Assembly: GCA_017640725.1 (NCBI GenBank)
Contig: JAEPQB010000001.1
Coordinates: forward strand, 682,001 to 746,000
Length of the DNA: 64,000 bases
Direction: 5' to 3'
From: Kordiimonadaceae bacterium
GTDB lineage: Bacteria; Pseudomonadota; Alphaproteobacteria; Sphingomonadales; Kordiimonadaceae
In this document: positions 8,767 through 17,333 of the stretch, piece by piece
Layout of the letters: every line of letters starts with the position of its first letter
Numbering within the stretch: position 1 is the first letter of the stretch
The notes under the pieces: model-generated
Database searches by the model: none
What the model was told of the DNA's origin: nothing
What the model saw: the letters and a program-made list of their open reading frames with translations, nothing else
Position numbers and translations under genes: made by a program

Positions 8767-9861
8767 ATGAAACAAGTTTTGTTAATGGGCGCAGGCAAAA
8801 TTGGGGAAATGATTGCAACGCTTCTGGCGGAGTCAGGCGACTATCAAGTGACGGTTGCAGACATGAACGAAGCGGCTTTGGCGCGCATTCCCACAAATGA
8901 TCATGTTCAAACGCTCAAGGTGGATGTCACCAAAACGGCAGAACTTGACGCAGCGCTTGACGGCAAGTTCGCTGTGCTGTCGGCTTGTCCTTATGAGATG
9001 ACGCGCCTGATCGCACCCGCCGCCAAGCGGGCCGGTGCTCACTATTTTGACCTCACAGAAGATGTGGAAACCACTCGACTGACCAAAGAGTTGGCCGTCG
9101 ACAGCGACAGCGCTTTTGTGCCGCAGTGTGGCTTGGCACCGGGTTTTATTTCCATTGTCGCTTATGATCTCGCGAAACGGTTTGACAGCCTGCACAATGT
9201 GCATATGCGCGTTGGCGCGCTGCCGAAATACCCATCTAACTCATTGAAATATAACCTAACCTGGTCCACGGACGGCTTGATCAATGAGTATTGCAACCCG
9301 TGCGAAGCCATTGTTGAAGGCGAACAGCTGGAAGTGCCGCCGCTGGAGCAGCTCGAACATTTCAGCTTGGACGGCATCGAGTATGAAGCCTTCAACACAT
9401 CGGGCGGGCTTGGCACCTTGTGCGAAACGCTGGACGGCAAAGTAAACAACCTGAACTACCGCACTGTCCGCTATCCCGGCCACCGAGACATTCTGAAACT
9501 GCTTCTACAGGACCTGCGCCTGAGCGAACGGCGCGATCTGATGAAAGACATTTTTGAGCATGCCCTGCCGGTTACCATGCAGGATGTGGTGCTGATTTTT
9601 GTGAGCGTATCCGGCGAACAAAATGGCCGTTTCATGCAGGAAAGCTATGCCCACAAAGTGTATGCGCAGGACATTGCCGGCAAACGCTGGAGCGCCATTC
9701 AGATCACCACGGCGTCCGGGATTTGCACCATGCTTGACCTGATGGCTAACGGAAAATTGCCGCAGAAAGGCTTTGTGCGACAGGAAGATACCAATTTCGA
9801 TGATTTCATTGAAAACCGATTTGGTTCCGCCTATGCCCGTTCTGTAGAGGTGCGGGCGTAA
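8767..9861 (+). CDS. Saccharopine dehydrogenase-like oxidoreductase, probable lysine 6-dehydrogenase
   Basis: A 364-residue NAD(P)-dependent enzyme with an N-terminal Rossmann motif (VLLMGAGKIGEMIA) and a saccharopine-dehydrogenase C-terminal domain (GLAPGFISIVAYDL region). Saccharopine dehydrogenases of this fold and bacterial lysine 6-dehydrogenases are homologous. The cotranscribed ALDH7 enzyme would oxidise the semialdehyde made by either activity. No lysine-ketoglutarate reductase gene is nearby, so direct oxidation of lysine to allysine is my preferred reading. An Lrp-type gene diverges upstream, and the next gene starts 25 bases after the stop. Confidence 0.75.
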   Translation: MKQVLLMGAGKIGEMIATLLAESGDYQVTVADMNEAALARIPTNDHVQTLKVDVTKTAELDAALDGKFAVLSACPYEMTRLIAPAAKRAGAHYFDLTEDVETTRLTKELAVDSDSAFVPQCGLAPGFISIVAYDLAKRFDSLHNVHMRVGALPKYPSNSLKYNLTWSTDGLINEYCNPCEAIVEGEQLEVPPLEQLEHFSLDGIEYEAFNTSGGLGTLCETLDGKVNNLNYRTVRYPGHRDILKLLLQDLRLSERRDLMKDIFEHALPVTMQDVVLIFVSVSGEQNGRFMQESYAHKVYAQDIAGKRWSAIQITTASGICTMLDLMANGKLPQKGFVRQEDTNFDDFIENRFGSAYARSVEVRA

Positions 9862-9886
9862 CACCCCCGCACGCGAGGGGAAGGTT

Positions 9887-11566
9887 ATGGCAAAGTCACA
9901 ACAAACAACTGGGCAAACGACTGGCGGCGAAGCGCTTATTCAGGCGCTGATCGACAATGGCGCGTCGCTGGCGTTTGGCGTGCCGGGTGAAAGCTATCTC
10001 GCAGCACTTGATGCAATGCACGGCGTTGAAGACAAGCTCAGGTTCATCACTTGCCGCCACGAAGCGGGTGCCGCCAATATGGCGGAGGCGCACGGTAAAC
10101 TAACCGGCGAACCCGGGATTTGCTTTGTTACCCGGGGCCCCGGAGCGACGCATGCCACCATCGGACTGCATACCGCCTTTCAGGACAGCACACCGATGAT
10201 CATGCTGATCGGCCAAGTCGCTAGTGATCAAGTAGAACGCGAGGCATTTCAAGAAGTTGACTATCGCCGTTTCCTCTCAGAAGTCACCAAATGGACCGCA
10301 GAAATCAATGATGCCTCGCGCATTGCAGAGTATGTCGGCCGCGCCTTTCGGGTGGCAACCTCGGGCAGGCCCGGGCCGGTCGCCTTGGCATTGCCTGAAG
10401 ATATGCTAACGGACCTTTGCCCTAAACAAGTGTCAGTTCCTTACGTCCCAGCGAAAGCGCATCCGGGCGCTGAAGACTTAGCCGAGCTCAAGCATTTGTT
10501 AGAAAATGCAGAGCGGCCGCTGGTGATATTGGGGGGTAGCGGCTGGGACAATTCAGCTGTCGAGCTCGCTCAAACCTTCATTGAAAACAATGATTTACCA
10601 ATTTGCGTTTCGTTCCGCTGCCAGGACCGGTTTGACAACCGCCACCCCAATTATGTTGGGGATATGGGCATCGGGGCTAACCCGGCGCTGATCAAGCGAA
10701 TGCAGGCAGCAGATGTGCTGTTGGTGCTTGGCCCCCGATTGGGTGAAATGACCACAGGTGGCTATGCCCGGCTTAATGTTCCGGTGCCGGAACAAACTCT
10801 GATCCATATGCATCAAGGCGCGGAAGAGCTGGGGCGCGTGTATCAGCCGACGCTGGCGATCAACGCCACCCCGACGACCATAGCGCCCCTTCTTGCCGAC
10901 ATGCATATTGAGGGCAAGCCGGCATGGAAAACACAGGTCGCGGCAGCGCGAGCCGAGTATGAAGCCTGGATCACGCCGGTCAGCAACCCAGGCCCTGTGC
11001 AGTTGTCAGAGCTTTATGCTCACATGCGGGAGCGCCTGCCGGAGAACACAGTGGTCTGTAATGGCGCCGGAAACTATGCCGCCTGGCTGCATCGTTTTTA
11101 CCAGTACCGCGCACCCAAAACGCAGCTGGCACCTACCTCTGGCGCCATGGGGTACGGTGTGCCGGCAGCGATTGCCGCCAAAATCGCAAACCCTGATGCG
11201 CCCGTGATCGCCTGCGCCGGGGACGGCTGCTTTATGATGAGCGTGATGGAGCTCGCGACCGCAGCGCGCTACGGCGCCAACGTCATATTCCTCGTGTTCA
11301 ACAACAGCATGTTGGGCACCATTCGCATGCATCAGGAACGCGAGTATCCGGAGCGCGTGTCAGGCACTGACCTCACCAATCCTGATTTCGTTACGCTTGC
11401 GCAATCATTTGGCGCGCTCGGCATGCGGGTCGAAAACACCGGCGAGTTTGCACCCGCTCTTGAAAAAGCACTGAGTGCAAACAAACCGTCGCTTATTGAA
11501 ATTATCGTGGACCCGGAAGCCATTGCACCCACCGCAACGCTTTCGAGCCTCAGAAAAACTACATAA
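9887..11566 (+). CDS. Thiamine-diphosphate-dependent enzyme, acetolactate synthase-like, substrate unknown
   Basis: A 559-residue enzyme with the three-domain layout of the acetolactate synthase / 2-oxoacid decarboxylase superfamily. It has the catalytic Glu59 in CRHEAGAANMAEA, a GPG loop, a central domain, and the ThDP/Mg motif starting GDGCFMM and ending FNNSMLG near 445-475. Position between a lysine dehydrogenase-like gene and an aminoadipate-semialdehyde dehydrogenase suggests a lysine-derived 2-oxoacid such as 2-oxoadipate as substrate. This is inference; true acetolactate synthase is less likely because no small regulatory subunit gene is adjacent. Confidence 0.8.
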   Translation: MAKSQQTTGQTTGGEALIQALIDNGASLAFGVPGESYLAALDAMHGVEDKLRFITCRHEAGAANMAEAHGKLTGEPGICFVTRGPGATHATIGLHTAFQDSTPMIMLIGQVASDQVEREAFQEVDYRRFLSEVTKWTAEINDASRIAEYVGRAFRVATSGRPGPVALALPEDMLTDLCPKQVSVPYVPAKAHPGAEDLAELKHLLENAERPLVILGGSGWDNSAVELAQTFIENNDLPICVSFRCQDRFDNRHPNYVGDMGIGANPALIKRMQAADVLLVLGPRLGEMTTGGYARLNVPVPEQTLIHMHQGAEELGRVYQPTLAINATPTTIAPLLADMHIEGKPAWKTQVAAARAEYEAWITPVSNPGPVQLSELYAHMRERLPENTVVCNGAGNYAAWLHRFYQYRAPKTQLAPTSGAMGYGVPAAIAAKIANPDAPVIACAGDGCFMMSVMELATAARYGANVIFLVFNNSMLGTIRMHQEREYPERVSGTDLTNPDFVTLAQSFGALGMRVENTGEFAPALEKALSANKPSLIEIIVDPEAIAPTATLSSLRKTT

Positions 11567-11612
11567 ACACGCAAAAAATGGCGGAAAAATCGCCAAAAAA
11601 GGAAGAGAAACC

Positions 11613-13124
11613 ATGAATACCCGCGTCGCAGACATTCTAATGCAAATGGATCTCGATCCCGGCCATTTTGACGGCGGAAATTTGACCGCCACCTCCCCCA
11701 TCGACGGTGGTGTGATGGGTAACGTGAAAATGGATGACCCTTCATCCGTAGACGCAAAAATTGCAGCTGCCCAAAACGCGTTTCTTGAGTGGCGTCAGGT
11801 GCCAGCACCCCGCCGTGGTGAATTGGTGCGCTTGCTCGGCGAAGAGCTCCGCACCCACAAAGACGCACTTGGCGCGCTCGTGACCTCTGAGTGCGGCAAA
11901 ATCCTCGAAGAAGGTAAAGGCGAAGTCCAGGAGATGATCGACATCTGCGAGTTCGCTGTTGGCCTGTCGCGACAATTGCATGGCCTGACGATCGCATCGG
12001 AGCGTCCCGGCCACCATATGCGTGAGTATTGGCAGCCGCTTGGCCCCGTGGGCATCATTTCAGCGTTTAACTTCCCGGTTGCAGTTTGGTCATGGAATGC
12101 GGCGCTGGCCCTTGTGTGCGGTGACCCGTGCGTATGGAAGCCATCAGAGAAAACACCCATGACAGCGCTCGCGTGCCAGGCCCTGTTTGAGCGGGCCGTC
12201 GCGAAATTCGGCAGCGACGCGCCAGAGGGCCTCTCGTCCGTTATCATTGGCATGAAAGATGTGGGCGAACAGATGGTCGATGATGCGCGTGTCGCGCTGG
12301 TGTCTGCCACTGGTTCCACCCGCATGGGCCGAGAGGTAGGGCCAAGGGTTGCGGCGCGTTTCGGCAAGTGCCTGCTGGAGCTTGGTGGCAATAACGCCAT
12401 CATCGTGGCACCCAGCGCAGACCTTGATATGGCGATCCCCGGCATTGTGTTCGGCGCGGTTGGCACGGCTGGCCAACGGTGCACCACAACCCGCCGCCTG
12501 ATTGTGCATGAAAGCGTTTATGAGGCGCTCGTGCCGAAGCTGAAAAAAGCTTACGAAGGCATTCGCATTGGCGATCCGCTGGAAGCCGGCACGCTGGTGG
12601 GCCCGGTGATCGACGAAATGTCATTTAGCGCGATGCAAAAAGCACTTGATGATGCGCGCGCCGAAGGCGGCACCGTCACGGGCGGGGAGCGTGTACTTGA
12701 AGGCGAATTCCCGAACGGTTTTTATGTGCAGCCCGCCATCGCCGAAATGCCTTCACAGACCGCGAGCATGTGCGAAGAAACTTTTGCGCCGATCCTTTAT
12801 ATCGTGAAGTACAAGGAGCTCGCTGAAGCTGTTGCCATGCAAAACAACGTGCCGCAGGGCCTGTCGAGCAGCATCTTCACCACTGACGTGCGCGAAGCGG
12901 AGATGTTCATCAGCACGGGCGGGTCAGACTGCGGCATCGCCAACGTGAACATCGGCACATCAGGCGCCGAAATCGGCGGTGCGTTCGGCGGCGAGAAAGA
13001 AACCGGCGGCGGCCGCGAAAGCGGGTCAGACGCCTGGCGCGCCTATATGAGGCGGCAAACGTCTACGGTGAATTACAGCACCGAATTGCCACTGGCGCAG
13101 GGCATCAAGTTCGACCTGGACTAA
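11613..13124 (+). CDS. amaB: ALDH7-family aldehyde dehydrogenase, probable alpha-aminoadipic semialdehyde dehydrogenase
   Basis: A 503-residue NAD-dependent dehydrogenase of the antiquitin (ALDH7) type. Catalytic Cys290 lies in GTAGQRCTTTRR, the general base Glu256 in LELGGNN, and Asn153 in FNFP. It would oxidise aminoadipate semialdehyde (in equilibrium with piperideine-6-carboxylate) to 2-aminoadipate. The ATG at 11613 has GGAAGAG before it; an open frame reaching 11475 would overlap the preceding gene. It is the last gene of the lysine operon and is followed by a strong terminator. Confidence 0.85.
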   Translation: MNTRVADILMQMDLDPGHFDGGNLTATSPIDGGVMGNVKMDDPSSVDAKIAAAQNAFLEWRQVPAPRRGELVRLLGEELRTHKDALGALVTSECGKILEEGKGEVQEMIDICEFAVGLSRQLHGLTIASERPGHHMREYWQPLGPVGIISAFNFPVAVWSWNAALALVCGDPCVWKPSEKTPMTALACQALFERAVAKFGSDAPEGLSSVIIGMKDVGEQMVDDARVALVSATGSTRMGREVGPRVAARFGKCLLELGGNNAIIVAPSADLDMAIPGIVFGAVGTAGQRCTTTRRLIVHESVYEALVPKLKKAYEGIRIGDPLEAGTLVGPVIDEMSFSAMQKALDDARAEGGTVTGGERVLEGEFPNGFYVQPAIAEMPSQTASMCEETFAPILYIVKYKELAEAVAMQNNVPQGLSSSIFTTDVREAEMFISTGGSDCGIANVNIGTSGAEIGGAFGGEKETGGGRESGSDAWRAYMRRQTSTVNYSTELPLAQGIKFDLD

Positions 13125-13143
13125 AGGCCAATCCGAGCAACGC

Positions 13144-13172
13144 AAAAGGCCAGCTATCTGCTGGCCTTTTTT
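13144..13172. terminator. Rho-independent terminator after the lysine operon
   Basis: Eleven-base arms AAAAGGCCAGC and GCTGGCCTTTT flank a five-base loop and are followed by T-residues. Placed between two convergent genes, it can serve both strands. The arms are the same as those of the terminator at 17235. Confidence 0.9.
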
Positions 13173-13202
13173 ATTATCAAACGTTGATGGCTCAGTTCTG
13201 GG

Positions 13203-14111
13203 CTAGAAGGCAGCCAGCGCCTTTTTCAAAAAATCATTGCTGTGCTCAAACACCAAGGGTCCGGACTGGGTCAGTTTTATGATCGGCAAGGCGCCACGAA
13301 TGCGGGTTTGAGCCACGCCCAGTGATGGCAACCCTAAAACCGGGTCCTGGGTGCCGGCCACCAACTGACAAACGCCGTTCCATTCATGGCTGAGAAAATC
13401 AATCGCCTGTCTCGTAATGTGCGCAGTTGAAACGGTGTCCTCCAAGGGCACCATATTGGGGAATGCTCTAACACCCGCCTTGTGAACCTTGTCAGGAAAA
13501 GGCGCATCAAATCCCCTAAGCTCATCGGGCGATAGCTTGTCTTCAAAGGAGGCAAGCGTTTCCGAGACCTCCGGGTCGTCCTGTGCATTGTGACTTGCCC
13601 GCCAAACCTCAAAGCCCGCCCAAATAGTTTCTTCCGGCAAGTGGTGCATGAAATTGCCAAGCAGCAAACCCTTTATCGCACCCGGCCTATCCATGGGGAT
13701 CGTCGACCCGATCCAGCCGCCCCAATCAAACCCCGCAATAATCACATTCTCAAGCTGGAGTTCATCGATCAGTTCCAGAACAGATTTCCGGTGGGCGCCG
13801 AAGTCGTAAAAATCATCGCCAATTGGCTTATCCGATCGGCCAAAGCCGTAATAGTCCATGGCAACAACCCTGAAACCCTGGCCAATCATGATCGGCACCG
13901 CTTTGCGGAAGGCGTAACTCCAGGTTTTTTGGCCGTGCAGGCACAATATTGTCCTTCTGGCTGGCCGTGGCCCCTCATCAATATAGTGCAGCCTTAATCC
14001 GCGCGAGCTGGGCAGTGTGTCAGTATACCGTGGCTCAAAAGCCCACCCGTTCAACTCAGAAAACCGGCTATCGTCTGTCCTGACGGCAGGAACTACGATT
14101 GGTTTTGTCAC
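13203..14111 (-). CDS. Haloalkane dehalogenase-like alpha/beta hydrolase lacking the expected catalytic His
   Basis: A 302-residue alpha/beta hydrolase. The HGQKTWSYAFRK segment and the nucleophile elbow G-F-D129-W130-G-G match haloalkane dehalogenases, which use Asp as nucleophile and a neighbouring Trp for halide binding. Two positions differ: Gln61 replaces the usual Glu/Asn after HG, and Pro285 stands where the GHF histidine is expected (the segment reads SGPLVFEH). A histidine five residues later (His290) might substitute or the enzyme may be inactive. A LysR gene lies 58 bases upstream on the same strand. Confidence 0.7.
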   Translation of the reverse strand: MTKPIVVPAVRTDDSRFSELNGWAFEPRYTDTLPSSRGLRLHYIDEGPRPARRTILCLHGQKTWSYAFRKAVPIMIGQGFRVVAMDYYGFGRSDKPIGDDFYDFGAHRKSVLELIDELQLENVIIAGFDWGGWIGSTIPMDRPGAIKGLLLGNFMHHLPEETIWAGFEVWRASHNAQDDPEVSETLASFEDKLSPDELRGFDAPFPDKVHKAGVRAFPNMVPLEDTVSTAHITRQAIDFLSHEWNGVCQLVAGTQDPVLGLPSLGVAQTRIRGALPIIKLTQSGPLVFEHSNDFLKKALAAF

Positions 14112-14169
14112 AGATTATTCCCCCTACAACTGGCCCAAAGTTGCTTTGTATTTTTACTGTGTCATTTGC

Positions 14170-15039
14170 TCAAACAGCAAGCTTAACAATCTGTTCCTTA
14201 ATCGCCTCTGCGGACGGCGACAGTTTCCTGTTCGCCTGTTGCACCAGCACAATTTCACGGCTGAAGGACAGGTCTTCTACTGTTCGAATTTCCATGTCAC
14301 CTTGCGCCAACCCCCTGGGAAACAACGTAAACCCCAATCCAGCTTCTACCATTGTTTTTGCAATTTGGTCCTGATCCGTCGACAGCCGCGTGCTGATTTC
14401 AATGCCGCTTTTTGCGAAAATACTCTCCAGCACATAAGCTTTTTCACAGTGAGTGCGCTCAATGTATCCTGCCCCGTGCAAGTCTGAAAGGCTCAAGGCA
14501 TTTTTTGATGTCAACCGATGGCCCCGCGGTATTGCCGCCACATAATCTTCTTCATAGAGCTTTACGCATGTGAAATCCGTCAGGTCCTTCGGCACATTGG
14601 CCAACAGGGCAAGCTCCAACCTGCCCTGCTCCAGGTCTTTGATCAGGCCACGTTGATCAACGAGTTTGAGCGATAAAGCGATACCCGGTTGATGCCTTTG
14701 CACCCGCTCCACAAGTTTTGTGAAAGTCTTGTTGCCAATGGTGTTCAGGATGCCGAGCGTGTAAACCGCGCGGTCCAAACTGGCAAAAAGGCGAGCATCC
14801 GCATTAATCTCTTTCGCCATGCGGTGAATAGATTCGAACTTGCTCCTCAACTGAGTGCCCAGATCCGTCAACTTAATGGGCCTGGCTTGGCGATCAAACA
14901 GTTCTCCGCCCAGTTCAAACTCCAGGTGTTTGATCGCTTTTGTCAGCGCAGGCTGGGTTACGTTACTGGCTTTGGCTGCCTTGGTGAAATTGAGCTCGTC
15001 GCAAACGGCTAAGAAATATCGTACTTGGTGTAGTTCCAT
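14170..15039 (-). CDS. LysR family transcriptional regulator
   Basis: A 289-residue regulator with the N-terminal winged helix (FTKAAKASNVTQPALTKAI, residues about 18-36) and a C-terminal periplasmic-binding-like effector domain. The first residues MELHQVRYFLAV are typical of the group. It lies directly upstream of the dehalogenase-like gene on the same strand, so it may control it, although LysR genes are more often divergent from their targets. Confidence 0.9.
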   Translation of the reverse strand: MELHQVRYFLAVCDELNFTKAAKASNVTQPALTKAIKHLEFELGGELFDRQARPIKLTDLGTQLRSKFESIHRMAKEINADARLFASLDRAVYTLGILNTIGNKTFTKLVERVQRHQPGIALSLKLVDQRGLIKDLEQGRLELALLANVPKDLTDFTCVKLYEEDYVAAIPRGHRLTSKNALSLSDLHGAGYIERTHCEKAYVLESIFAKSGIEISTRLSTDQDQIAKTMVEAGLGFTLFPRGLAQGDMEIRTVEDLSFSREIVLVQQANRKLSPSAEAIKEQIVKLAV

Positions 15040-15251
15040 GGCAAAGCATCCTTCCGAGCCGAAACTCAGCGGCGTTGTGTGTGACCCCCATTTTCACCAT
15101 CTTGCTACAACAGAATAAGAAAGAAAACTTACCAAAGCTTATCAAGTCGATATCCATAAGAAATTGTACATGCTGTTTTTGCGTTCCTAGCATCTTCCCC
15201 ACAGCGCCTACTGGCTGAAACGTGGCCCGCGCTGAGCCAGGGGAATGCTGA

Positions 15252-15836
15252 ATGGATGAGACGTCAGGAAATAAGCTGAGGCTATTGATTTTGGACGCCC
15301 ATCGCGCCGATGCCACGCGCTTAGCCACACAGCTACACCCATATGGGTTCGAAGCCTATTTGCGGGATGGCTCAACCGATATTGTAGCTGAGGCAAAGCG
15401 CATTCAACCGACCCATATTGTTATAGACCCGGCACCCAGTTCGAAGCTTTCACTGTCCCACATCCCAGACCTGTTACGGGCGGTCCCGACCACCAGAATA
15501 CTTGTGTTTACCCTGTTCGCCGACATTCAAACTGCTATTTGGGCCGTTAAGGCGGGCGCTTGCGACTGTTTGGCCAAGCCCAGTCTGGCAGGTGTTGTAG
15601 GGGCCGTTTTGCACCCGAAGCAAAAATCAAAAATGCTGCCGCCAGAGTGCATGAACCCTTATGAGTATCGCTTGCAGTTCATCCAATCGGTATTGATTGA
15701 AAATGATTTCAATGTCACCCGGTCAGCACGTCAATTGGGATTGAGCAGGCGGTGCCTGCAGCGGTTGGCAGTATGCGGAGATGTTTATCTTCGTCCAGAT
15801 AACGCCGGGCAAAAAATTGTTGCTGCCGCAGAGTAA
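15252..15836 (+). CDS. Divergent RegA/PrrA/ActR-type response regulator
   Basis: A 194-residue protein with the RegA/ActR layout: a receiver domain (about 10-125) and a C-terminal Fis-type helix-turn-helix (NVTRSARQLGLSRRCLQR, about 155-172). In the receiver, the phosphoacceptor-position Asp (VIDPAP), the switch Thr (VFT) and the Lys-Pro (LAKP) are kept. The acidic pair near the N-terminus is reduced to one Asp (LILDAH). RegA-family proteins control redox and respiratory genes. No partner kinase is nearby. It is followed 153 bases later by two cytochrome P460 genes, which may be its targets. Confidence 0.75.
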   Translation: MDETSGNKLRLLILDAHRADATRLATQLHPYGFEAYLRDGSTDIVAEAKRIQPTHIVIDPAPSSKLSLSHIPDLLRAVPTTRILVFTLFADIQTAIWAVKAGACDCLAKPSLAGVVGAVLHPKQKSKMLPPECMNPYEYRLQFIQSVLIENDFNVTRSARQLGLSRRCLQRLAVCGDVYLRPDNAGQKIVAAAE

Positions 15837-15989
15837 ACTGTATTCGGGCGGCCAACATCGTCGCTGTTATGGCAATAGCAAAACCAACAGTTATCCAAGC
15901 CATACCCAGGTTTCATTGGTTTTGACCCGGTCTCGCTGATTGAATTCTCTCAGTAATTTTTCTTAACAATTTTGCTTCGGGAGCACGAT

Positions 15990-16589
15990 ATGAGCGTAAT
16001 CCAAAATGCGATAGTCGCAGCCTTGGCAATAGGCATGGTTGCAGCCACTACAACAACAGCCACAGCACGGCCTGCAAAGGCCAAGTTCACCAGCGAAGGT
16101 GCGGTGAAAATACCGGAAAACTGGCGGGATTGGATCTTTGTGGGTGCGCCCCTGACCCCCAATGCCCTGAACGGTGGTTCGGCACCCTTTCCCGAGTTCC
16201 ACAACGTATATGTAGAGCCTGGTGCGTTTAAGCATTTCGCCAAAACCGGCAAATGGGCCGAAGGCACACAGATCGTGAAAGAGTTGGTGACCATTCGGCA
16301 GAACAATAATGACCCTGAAACGGGCGCATCTGCTGAAGTAAGCGGCGTAGGATATCAAATGGGTGAGTTCGTGGGCCTAGAGCTGACGGTCAAAGACAAT
16401 AAGCGGTTCAAGGATCAGCCGGGTGGTTGGGCGTATTTCAGCTTTGGTCACCATCCGGAACCATACGCAAAAACAGCAGAGGCATTCCCTGCATCAGCCT
16501 GTAATGCCTGCCATCAGGCAAATGCCGACACCGACTGGACATTCACACAGTTTTACCCGGTCCTTCGCGCTGTAATGAAAGACAAATAA
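15990..16589 (+). CDS. Cytochrome P460 family protein (first copy)
   Basis: A 199-residue exported c-type cytochrome with a signal peptide ending near TATARP (about residue 27). The haem site CNACH near residue 174 is followed by TDWTFTQFYPVLR, the usual P460 C-terminal pattern. P460 proteins oxidise hydroxylamine and/or bind NO in the periplasm using a Lys-crosslinked haem. The Lys in the QIVKEL segment sits where the family has a conserved Lys, but I cannot confirm the crosslink. GGGAG precedes the ATG. The TAA overlaps the next ATG by one base. Confidence 0.85.
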   Translation: MSVIQNAIVAALAIGMVAATTTTATARPAKAKFTSEGAVKIPENWRDWIFVGAPLTPNALNGGSAPFPEFHNVYVEPGAFKHFAKTGKWAEGTQIVKELVTIRQNNNDPETGASAEVSGVGYQMGEFVGLELTVKDNKRFKDQPGGWAYFSFGHHPEPYAKTAEAFPASACNACHQANADTDWTFTQFYPVLRAVMKDK

Positions 16590-17182
16590 TGGCACACAAC
16601 GCACGAATAGTTGTCGCAGTTTCGCTGATTTTGGCGGTGGCCATTTTCAGCGAACTTGCCGGGGTGCAATCGGCAAATGGATCTATGTCCACAAACACAT
16701 TTGATCGATTTGTTGACGCTGAGGGCAACATCAAACGGCCTGAAAACATGCTTGGGGACCCGAACTGGGTGCATATCGGATCGTGGGCTGTCGTAAACGA
16801 CGGCGGTGAAGGCAACGGCCTGCATAATGTTTACACCACGAAAGATGTTGTGCAGGCGTACCGAAAAACCGGTGAGTTCCCGGACGGCGCCATGCTGGTA
16901 AAACAGGTTTTGTCAGCGGAAACTGACGCCTTGACCACCGGCCAAGCTTACTGGGCGGGTGAGCCCGGTGTGTGGTTCGTGATGATAAAGGACCGGCAAA
17001 ACCGGTTTCCGGGCAACGCGCTTTGGGGCAATGGCTGGGGCTGGGCACTGTTTGAAGCTGCTAACCCCGCCAAGCAGGTGGCCACTAACTTCCGGACCGA
17101 TTGTTTAGGCTGCCACATTCCTGCGCAGCAGTCTGATTGGGTTTATATTCAAGGCTACCGAGCCTTAACCCAAAGTGACTGA
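16589..17182 (+). CDS. Cytochrome P460 family protein (second copy)
   Basis: A 197-residue exported haem protein with a signal peptide or anchor at residues 7-28, the segment FPDGAMLVKQV, and the haem motif CLGCH near residue 173 followed by SDWVYIQGYRAL. It starts at the stop of the first P460 gene (one-base overlap), so the two are translationally coupled. The copies are clearly diverged, which suggests different substrates or a two-component electron path. A terminator follows. Confidence 0.85.
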   Translation: MAHNARIVVAVSLILAVAIFSELAGVQSANGSMSTNTFDRFVDAEGNIKRPENMLGDPNWVHIGSWAVVNDGGEGNGLHNVYTTKDVVQAYRKTGEFPDGAMLVKQVLSAETDALTTGQAYWAGEPGVWFVMIKDRQNRFPGNALWGNGWGWALFEAANPAKQVATNFRTDCLGCHIPAQQSDWVYIQGYRALTQSD

Positions 17183-17234
17183 GTTCCCTCTGCTTTGGCG
17201 GTGGTGAAAATAGTCCTTCCCCGCCTGAGCAATG

Positions 17235-17264
17235 AAAAAGGCCAGCCGAGCGCTGGCCTTTTTT
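17235..17264 (+). terminator. Rho-independent terminator after the P460 pair
   Basis: Arms AAAAAGGCCAGC and GCTGGCCTTTTT with a five-base loop and trailing T-run, 50 bases after the second P460 stop. The arms repeat those of the terminator at 13144. Confidence 0.9.
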
Positions 17265-17333
17265 GCTGCCATGATGTCAAAATCGCACCCATCTGTTCGT
17301 CTAAGATTACGCGCACTGTAATGGGAGGCATCT

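Noticed and set aside
9887-11566. Acetolactate synthase (branched-chain amino-acid synthesis) for the ThDP enzyme
   Set aside because: No regulatory subunit and no ilv genes adjacent; context is lysine breakdown. Kept only as an alternative.
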